64,000 nt of DNA, taken from the NCBI GenBank assembly GCA_949126835.1, contig OX421494.1, forward strand, positions 19,145,038 through 19,209,037, in the 5' to 3' direction. A model generated the notes under the pieces. It worked only from the letters and a program-made list of their open reading frames with translations, was not told the DNA's origin and searched no databases. Made by a program: the position numbers and the translations under genes. Origin of the DNA: Anisus vortex (taxonomy: Eukaryota > Mollusca > Gastropoda > Planorbidae). Shown here in pieces: positions 56,850 through 64,000 of the stretch (position 1 is the first letter of the stretch; every line of letters starts with the position of its first letter).

Positions 56850-57095
56850 CATCCTATGAGTCTGCAGCGCCTACGCTGTGGAAAAGCTTGGCCTCAGATA
56901 CTGAGAAATTCTGAGACGAAAGAGTTTAATTAAAGACCTTTCTCTCTAGTGTTGTTGTTTTGTTTTGTTTTTTTGCGCCTTCCCTACTCTATTGAATTGC
57001 GAGTTGTTGTTTTTTAAAGCACACTTGGCATATTAAATACAATAGCGTGGAAAGATGCACTATATAAATAATCATCATTATTATAATTATTATGA
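56850..57095 (+). mobile_element. Possible retroposon 3' tail
   Basis: Block with GATGCACTATATAAATAATC followed by ATCATCATTATTATAATTAT, resembling the 3' ends of SINE/LINE families with triplet tails. No head recognised. Confidence 0.35.
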
Positions 57096-58106
57096 TTTAA
57101 GACCGAAAAGAAAAAACTCAACTAAGCATACATAAGAACAATTCAATAAAAAAAATCATTTATTATTAAATATTTGAGTTTCTGTTATGAAATATTTGCT
57201 TTTCTTTTAATTTCCTTTAAAATATCCAACTTTTTATAGAACTGCGGCTATTACCGGTTTTGTAAAGATCCATAATTGAAAACACGTTCCTAGCAAATCC
57301 ATACGGTTTTACAAGCCATACCTTTAACCTTACTATTGTGGGGAAAAAAAGAATATTTACGTAAATTATTTACCTCTCCATTCTCTCAACTAGTACTCCT
57401 TCAACTTGTTAGGCAGACAAAGGAGTGTTTTACTTAAACTCTAAATTTAGCTAAACAGCTTTCTAGCTTCTGAAAAATGGTCGCTATCAGCTCCAGGGAC
57501 ATCGCAATGTTAGAATGCGCCAGATAAAAAGACTTTCTTCTCTAGATAGCATGTTGATCGTTTAAATTGCGATGGGATAGATGTCGTTACCGACAAGAAA
57601 CTCTAAAAGGTTGTCGCTTTCTTATCTAGGAACTGGCTGGCTTCCTGTTACAAGTCTTTGATATATACAGGCGGATTATCACGTCATGTAGATAAATTGT
57701 CATGCAAGCTTCTATGTTACTACATGCAATTTTTTTTTTCCATGTCCGTGCAGCCACTAGCAATTCTCGGCGGTATTTTTTTACATTATTTCTAATAAAG
57801 AATCATTGATAGTAAGATAAAACAGTATTGCTCACTGTGGCGTTTTGGCGTTTGCAGTGATAAAGAGTAACGCCTCATGAAATTAAGGAAGATTTCATAC
57901 ATAATCTACTCTGATTAAGAGTAGTCTTCGCTTAGCCATCGCCTGTACAAATTTGCTTACAATTATAGCCACTACTGAGTGAATGATTGAATGCACATAT
58001 CTACCTATCATTATCTCTCCTTAATCACTTAATCATTTAGCTATAGTACATGTAACATAGTTTATGTATTTTTAAATTGCATATTCGTTGTCAGTATTCA
58101 TTTTAT
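57096..58106. other. No gene seen
   Basis: AT-rich, no repeat structure recognised. Confidence 0.4.
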
Positions 58107-58410
58107 CATAGACTATAATAAGATGGACCGCTTGTTCTATTTTTAGAGCTTATATGTAGCCTACTTTTTTTCCAGTGCGCAACCAAAAAGGCTGTCTTAA
58201 ATTACTTCTACGCTCCTCGTTGTTTCTTAAATGTTTCCGCTGTATAGAACTTTCGATTTTAATTTTAATTTTTCATTGAGAAAATCGAAGCGATTCGATA
58301 AAACGGAAGTGCAAAGGAAACAACGAATCGGAAATTCCGAAAATCATTTTTTCGAGTCATCATATAGCAGAAATACTACAGCAAGCGGTCCATGTATATT
58401 ATAGTCTATG
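58107..58410. mobile_element. MITE, TAGACTATAATAAGATGGACC family, copy 4 (best preserved)
   Basis: 304 bp; starts CATAGACTATAATA and ends TATTATAGTCTATG, perfectly inverted, followed inward by AGATGGACCGCTTG on the left and CAAGCGGTCCATG on the right. Subterminal TTTTTAGAGCT and GTGCGCAACC shared with other copies. Confidence 0.85.
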
Positions 58411-58529
58411 ATTTTATGCTTACATTTGTATCAATATTCTCATATGATATTGCTATTATCATTTCTAATGCTATCAATTATTGCTATCATTATTATGCTT
58501 GCATTTTACATTGGTGTATATTATCTTGC

Positions 58530-58894
58530 GGGCTGGCGTGTAGCCTTAACCCACCACCCTTTTTCTTTCCCCTCGTGGTCATACCACGCACATGTGCGGA
58601 ACACGCCAAGGTCAAACATGACGCACTCATGCTTGGTTTTGCCATCCCTGAACTCCCCCCTCCCCCCTTCCCTCCGCCACCCATCGTCCTTTATCAAAGG
58701 ATTTAACAAGTATACAAAATATACCTCTCAATGTCTCCCTGGTCGATTTCCCTTTGACGTACATCGCCAAGATGCCGCCGGCCGAGGAAACAGCGCCCTT
58801 GATGGCCCGCCGCGCCCCCTCCCCTCATCATCACACTGCACCCAGTCTCCCATCCGCCTCGCCAGGTACCCCTACCCTTCCCCCCTCCCCTGAC
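58530..58894. other. GC-rich island, possible exon on the minus strand
   Basis: Unusually GC-rich for the window. On the minus strand an open frame about 58809-58712 contains AIKGAVSSAGGILAMYVKGK and ends GAGAG|GTATAT, a fair splice donor. No acceptor of quality and no family match recognised. The long plus-strand frames (58392-58893) are Pro/Ser-rich low complexity. I cannot assign a function. Confidence 0.25.
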
Positions 58895-59071
58895 TCTACC
58901 TCGCCATTGTTGTATCAAACTCAAACAATGAAGTAACAGTAACAGGCTGACCATCTACCTCGCCATTGTTGTATCAAACTCAAACGATGAAGTAACAGTA
59001 ACAGGCTGACCATCTACCTCGCCATTGTTGTATCAAACTCAAACAATGAAGTAACTGTAACAGGCTGACCA
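58895..59071. repeat. 59-bp tandem repeat, three copies
   Basis: Units at 58895, 58954 and 59013 with TCTACCTCGCCATTGTTGTA and TAACAGGCTGACCA; only two or three differences between copies. Confidence 0.95.
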
Positions 59072-60120
59072 ATCGCATGCTCGATATAGATGTCTGACCA
59101 TTTTCCCTCCTTGTGAAAACCCACGCTTAGAAATGTAATTTGAGTAATACAGGCAGTTCGCCTGTAGCCGGGCTATGAGGAGGATTGCGCCCCTGAATGG
59201 CGGCCTCCGGCCCTACTCAGGTTTACTTATAGTCTAAGATTACCGCTAGATTTGCACTTATATGATATCCCTATTCATCACTTGTATTTGGATTGTATGA
59301 TTTATTTGCTCACGTCATTAATGATTGAATACGGACATTAATGTGAATAAAATATTCGTTGTTACAATACGCCTTGCTTATCGATTGATATAATACTTGT
59401 TTGTGTGACGTTCAGTGAATAGTGTCAATTAGTCAACAGTTTAACCTACGTATTAACGAGACATAAACTTGTTTATAAATTTTGTCTTAAAAATCACCTA
59501 GAAATCATCAGCACATTTCGGGACCACATGCCACCTAGATAACCTGCCATTTTCACCCCTCCCCATCACCTGTGTACCTGCTGAGTTATCCACTAAGTCT
59601 GCACTCAGAGCCTATGCCAATTAAAGGCTATGTGACGCATCAACTTAGACCAGCACGCCACATTCACCATTATTCAATGTGTAGCTACTTGTTCAGAATT
59701 TACCCGTGCAAGGCGCAAGGCTTAAAATTCTATAAAAAGTTGCTGCAGACCCAAGCAAGTGGCAAACGTGTCATTTTCTCTGGGCTGCTACACAATTCGA
59801 GAATGTCAGACACAAAATTAATAAACATAATGTAGTCGAAATATTGCTTTTTGAATTCGAGCTACGATAGGGACCACGATATGGACCAGTTCAAAAATGT
59901 GTTGGCGTCGTGTTCTGATAATACTATTAAACATCGCGGATTCGTCTTTTAAAGCTCACGAATACGTTAAATAACTACGTTATACATCAAAATTGTTGGT
60001 CGGTGTATTTTCAGGCCAATATTTCGGCTGAATGGGATACATGCTAAAAATATACTTTTATTATATTTCAAGCCAATAGGAAGCTGTCAACATAATAAGT
60101 TCATACAAATATAACTTTGT
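59072..60120. other. No gene seen
   Basis: Mixed sequence; a 100-bp GC-rich piece at 59158-59220 and otherwise AT-rich. No coding domain found. Confidence 0.4.
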
Positions 60121-60129
60121 GTTTGAGTG

Positions 60130-60600
60130 TTATTACAAAGATAATCTCAATTGCGATGGGCTGGTCATTTAGTGAGAATCCCGGATTATAGATTGCCGAA
60201 GAAGCTTCTATTTGGCGAGCTAGCACATGGTAAAAGAAGAACCGGTGGCCCAAAAACAAAGAGATTTAAAGTTGGTCTGAAAGCAACCTTAAATGAACTA
60301 GACGTGGACCTAGACATATGGGAGGTACTGACGGCTGACAGAAGCAGGTGGCGAAATGTTGTGTCGTCCGGAGCCCAGTTGGCGGAAAACAACAGAACCT
60401 CCTGGGCTGAACAAAAACGTACAATTAGAAAAACCAAGCAAACTTGCAAGGCGCTACAAAACCCCACAGCCGCATCATTTTTGTGCAATACATGCACCAA
60501 AAAAACAAACTTTCAGGGTCCATATAGGTCTAATAGATCACTAATAGTCACATTGCGACTATGAGACGTGATCATCCTCGAAAATGAGGGACGAGCCACA
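60130..60600 (+). mobile_element. 3' end of a LINE (5'-truncated)
   Basis: Frame 60151-60564 reads RWAGHLVRIPDYRLPKKLLF, then GKRRTGGPKTKRFKVGLKAT, DIWEVLTADRSRWRN and an AEQKR linker to a degraded C-terminal zinc finger (FLCNTC...). This is the post-RT tail typical of LINE pol proteins in invertebrates. A 3' UTR of about 40 bp (CATCCTCGAAAATGAGGGAC) follows. RT is absent. Confidence 0.8.
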
Positions 60601-60609
60601 ACAACATAG

Positions 60610-60714
60610 CCGGAAGTCTACAGACTAGTCTGAGATCGGGACACTCCTTACAGGAATTTTCGAGTCATCAAAAAGCAGAAATATCAAAGCAATCGGTCCA
60701 TCTTATTATAGTAT
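60610..60714. mobile_element. MITE, TAGACTATAATAAGATGGACC family, copy 5 (left part missing)
   Basis: Right end AAGCAGAAATATCAAAGC then CGGTCCATCTTATTATAGTA; directly adjoins the LINE tail. Confidence 0.65.
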
Positions 60715-61480
60715 TGAGCCTAAGTCTTGAAAGCGCACAGAGGGAAAAGTCTACAATTAAGTCACAGTCAAACACAGAAGACAAGGGCAACATTACCAGG
60801 GACTTTTTTCTTTTTTTGGAATTGGTGCGAGGAGATAGAAAGAGAGAAAGAGAGAGAGAAAAAAAGAGAGAGAGAACCTCATTTTTTTATATTGCTTTTA
60901 GTACTGTTATAATATCGTACCCTGTAGCCAATCTTCTTCAGCACAAATTGTTTAGAACGCCCCTGAAGCAAGTACCTGTAATTTATACATACAATAGATG
61001 CTAGATGTGAACTGTTGGGTTACCTTTAAATAAAATACCTTCCCGCCATCAAAACAAAACATACCGAAAAAAGGTACTTGTATTTAAGCATTAACATTAA
61101 ATTGAATAGCTTATATTCACCTAGTTGACATTCCCTGTTGAATTTCCATCGTGTTAAGATTCCTTTTGTTGGTAGGCTAATAGTTTTGAGATCAGACTAA
61201 TGGCTTTGTCGCATAATACATGCAATCACTAAACTTTGTCACGGTAGAAGTTCTTTTCCTCATTGATGCCGCGCTCCAATACAATACAAAACAAACTAAT
61301 ACACACGTACAGCCCACATAGTGCATAATATGTAGGCTACAATAATTAGCAAAAAGTCTTAAAATAACGATACATTTGATTTTATGTTTATTCCGTTCAA
61401 AGAACTCGAGCCATCATTCGAAGCCATGCATCCATAATTGGCTTGTAGCTTCTAATAATCATTGTATAACTATAAACTTT
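60715..61480. other. No gene seen
   Basis: AT-rich, with a GA microsatellite at about 60835-60875. Confidence 0.4.
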
Positions 61481-61488
61481 GATTTAAG

Positions 61489-61716
61489 CAATGGTTCTCA
61501 AGTTTGACTACTCTCGGCGCCCCTTTTTTGAAGTACGGTTTTCCCATATGCCCTAGGTGATGCATTTTAACACATTGAATCGAAATCGAACAGAATAATA
61601 ATTAATTATATAATCTATTGCGTTGTTTCGCAGTGTTTCGCAGCGTCAACTGTAAAGAAGTCGTGGCGCCTGAGGGCGCCTGAGAGCGCCGAAGTTCCAC
61701 ACTATGGAAATCACTG
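61489..61716. mobile_element. hAT MITE with 8-bp TSD
   Basis: Flanked by GATTTAAG (61481-61488) and GATTGAAG (61717-61724). Ends CAATGGTTCTCAAG and CATAGTG...GGAAATCACTG-type sequence, inverted in part. 228 bp, contains GGCGCC-rich pairs. Confidence 0.7.
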
Positions 61717-61724
61717 GATTGAAG

Positions 61725-62055
61725 ATTGGCCCTATTAGGTTATTATATGATTACAGTTTCGAGTTAGTGTGTTGACGCAATTAATTCAAACGAAAACGTA
61801 GTTTTTATCAATAAACTAGCAGATATGTGCCCGATTCTCTGAACGGGTTTAGTATAGACTTTGCTTGACACATTAATTTTTTTTTTCTTGCAACATCAAC
61901 AAAGTAGTTTTTTTTTTGTTTTTTTGTGGTCAGTTTTTTTTTATTTATTGTTGTTTTGCAGACTTTAATATACACCAGTTTAATATACAACTAAAGAGGG
62001 AAAAAAAGAAGTTTTATTTCTTTACCACTGGGATCTAACGGCGTGAGTTTATAGG
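61725..62055. other. No gene seen
   Basis: T-rich stretches at 61877-61945; nothing else recognised. Confidence 0.4.
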
Positions 62056-62063
62056 GTGTAGTG

Positions 62064-63761
62064 CAGGGGTCAGGAACCTATGGCTCGCGAGCCAGACGTG
62101 GCTCTTTTGATGGCTCCATCTGGCTCGTAGATAAATGTTCGATTATAAAAAAAAATGTTTCTTTAGACTCATTTTATCTATATATCAATATTTAATTCTA
62201 CAATAAACGAGCTAAAGTCTACTGCAGCTCGGCATCAGTAGTGGTAAAGAAGATAAACTCCGCTGACCTAAAAGACAGAAAAATAACAACACTGCATTCA
62301 TTGTAATTATAGGGACATAACTCTTACCTTACGTCCAAATGCAATTCATTCTGAACGAAAAATGAGCGAACTAGAAAGCCGTTTGGTAGTGATTTCTGTG
62401 GAAAAGTGACAAAAATACATGTCGTTGTGTGTATATCTGACGTTGTTCAAGTGGGGCTGCTGTATATTGCTTTAAAAAAAAAAGCAGCCTATGTGCGCAT
62501 GTGCAAAAGTGTCCGCACAACAGATTGTCGTCGGATCAGATAGTAAACTTTTGTTTTAATCACGTTGTCAGCAAACTAATTTTAGAAACCCTTTGGACAA
62601 GATGCCTTAAAGAAAGAAAATCGTACTTTTCAGCATGAATGGACAGAGGAATTTGCCTTTGTGAAGAGAACAGGTGTCTGCTGTGTGTCTAATATGCAGT
62701 GATAAAATTGCATCTATGAAACGGTCAAATGTAAAGCGACACTTCGAGACACGCCATTCTACATTTGCATCGAAATATCCTGCGGGAGACAGCAGGAAGA
62801 AAGCATGTCAAGAACTGCTATCAAAAGTGCTAGTCAGCATCGAATTCGTGTTTGGACCCAACAAAGTGACTGGACTACGGCTAGCTTTGCTGGCGCTTTA
62901 GCTATTGTGAGAAACGGAAAGCCATTCACAGACGGGGAGAATGCCAAAGCACTCATGCTTAATATTGCCAATGAACTTTTTGATGACTTTTCGGATAAGG
63001 GTAAAATAATTAAACGAAAAAAAGACATGCCTCTGTTGGCAAGAACTGTTCACGATCGTAGCATCATGATGTCAAATAAAATTGTGGCAATGCAAATGAA
63101 AGAATTAAATGCGGCACCGTTTTTTTTTCTCTCGCTTTGGATGAGTCAACAGACGTCAGTAATTTATCCCAGTTCAGCGTGGTTGCAAGGTATGTTGTCG
63201 GTGATACACTACATGAGGATAACCTTGGTGTTTTGTGTATGAAAGGCACAACAAGAGGGCAGGATTTGTTCGAGTCCTTCACTGAGTTCTAAAGAATAAA
63301 ATCTACCAATGGATAAAAATGTTACCGTGTGCACTGATGGTGCTCCGTGCATAGTGGGTTGAAAACAGAGGAATTGTCGCTCTTCTATGTGAGCATGAAA
63401 ACAGACGCATCATAAGCTTTCAATGCATCCCACATCAGTAGACGCTTTGTGCGCAGATGTGTGGCGATCAGCTTGGTGAGGTGATGTCGCTGGTGATTCG
63501 GGTAGTCAACTTTATTGATCGCCAATTTAAAACACTGTTTGATGAGATTGGGGAATAATTATCCTGGTCTGCTTCTGCACAGCAACGTGCGTTGGTTGTC
63601 AAGGGGGGCATAATTATTGTACTTATAGTGTTGAAATTACACAAAATGCACACATTTACTTGAATTTTTAGTTTTAAACATCATGTATGGCTCTCACAGA
63701 ATTACTTTTCAAAATATGTGGTGTCCATGGCTCTCTCAGACAAAAAGGTTCCCGACCCCTG
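62064..63761 (+). mobile_element. hAT transposon with BED finger, internally decayed, perfect 8-bp TSD
   Basis: 1698 bp flanked by GTGTAGTG (62056-62063 and 63762-63769). Ends CAGGGGTCAGGAACCTATGG and AAAGGTTCCCGACCCCTG are inverted. The right part of the transposase is missing or eroded. Inserted within the first bases of the LTR that follows. Confidence 0.93.
62674..63560 (+). pseudogene. hAT transposase (ZBED type), frameshifted
   Basis: BED zinc finger CLICSDKIASMKRSNVKRHF with ETRH (Cys2-His2 pattern) at 62688-62750. After a frameshift near 62825 comes SFAGALAIVRNGKPFTDGEN, DMPLLARTVHDRSIMMSN and AMQMKELNAAPFF. A second shift at the T run near 63120-63128 continues as SVVARYVVGDTLHEDNLGVL and GTTRGQDLFESF, after which stops accumulate. 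This matches the N-terminal half of hAT transposases related to ZBED5 and FAM200-type domesticated genes. The C-terminal dimerisation region is not visible. Confidence 0.85.
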
Positions 63762-63762
63762 G

Positions 63763-63943
63763 TGTAGTGTATCAGTTTGTGTTTGTTACGTCATGGTTTG
63801 TGAGTGTGGTTTTGTATCGCTCGGACCCCGTGACCAGCTGATCACGTGGGACGAGAAAAAACATTAAAGCGTCAATTAGACGATTGCACTCAACAGGTCG
63901 TGTTGTGTTTTTATTTTCTGGTGAACGATAACGATACATGACA
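63763..63943 (+). repeat. 5' LTR of LTR retrotransposon III
   Basis: 181 bp, TGTAGTGTATC...GATACATGACA, imperfectly inverted ends. Contains ACATTAAAGCG and a GT-rich 3' part. The hAT insertion duplicated its first seven bases, so the LTR start now also appears left of the hAT (62057-62063). Confidence 0.7.
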
Positions 63944-63948
63944 ATTTT

Positions 63949-63960
63949 TGGTGACGAGGA
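63949..63960 (+). promoter_or_regulatory. Primer binding site of element III
   Basis: TGGTGACGAGGA five bases after the LTR; begins with TGG. Confidence 0.6.
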
Positions 63961-64000
63961 TGGCGAGTTTCATAGTCCTACCGGTCTATCCACCGTTCGA
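63960..64000 (+). CDS. Start of gag of element III (cut by window edge)
   Basis: ATG at 63960-63962 in the context GAGGATGG; 13 codons visible (MASFIVLPVYPPF), the usual start for gag proteins of short-LTR Gypsy elements. Identification rests on position after the primer site. Confidence 0.55.
   Translation, partial: MASFIVLPVYPPF

Overview
This is a eukaryotic, strongly AT-rich, repeat-dense window. It has no bacterial-type operons, its only convincing host genes are multi-exon with GT-AG introns, and most of the rest is transposable elements and satellites. The repeats (tRNA-headed SINEs, many short hAT derivatives, Gypsy elements of the Gmr1 type) and the glycosyltransferase paralogues suggest a marine invertebrate, most likely a mollusc. 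That is an inference; nothing in the sequence names the species.

Host genes. Two tandem paralogues lie on the minus strand and encode type II Golgi enzymes of the core-2/I-branching beta-1,6-N-acetylglucosaminyltransferase family (GCNT, CAZy GT14). Copy B (54754 down to 45213) is complete: six coding exons, consistent GT-AG splice sites and phases, and a predicted 496-residue protein. Copy A (16711 down to 3101) has the same five first exons with matching phases, but no final exon is visible; a LINE fragment sits where it would be expected. Both copies start in a small separate exon coding a cytoplasmic tail of about 40 residues, and the 5' flanks and several intron stretches are also recognisably duplicated.

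Between the genes (about 18.5-44 kb) lie two LTR retrotransposons. Element I (18548-25819, plus strand) has LTRs of about 416 bp and a 5-bp target duplication, and is decayed by stops and frameshifts. Element II (28518-35673, minus strand) has nearly identical 600-bp LTRs and is almost intact. In both, integrase lies upstream of reverse transcriptase (gag-PR-INT-RT-RH). This is the unusual Gmr1-like domain order, and both gag proteins carry a SCAN-like capsid region. A third LTR element begins at the right edge (63763-64000), and a hAT transposon with an 8-bp target duplication has inserted into the first bases of its LTR.

Other layers: at least five copies of a tRNA-derived SINE; a palindromic-end MITE family with at least five copies, one abutting a splice donor of copy B; several hAT MITEs with 8-bp duplications; a piggyBac-like MITE; a 3.2-kb inverted-repeat element with nested insertions; LINE fragments; an unclassified GC-rich retroposon with a 15-bp target duplication; a 50-bp intronic satellite, a 14-bp minisatellite and a 1.2-kb GATA/GAAAGATA microsatellite. 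No rRNA, CRISPR array or stand-alone tRNA gene was found.
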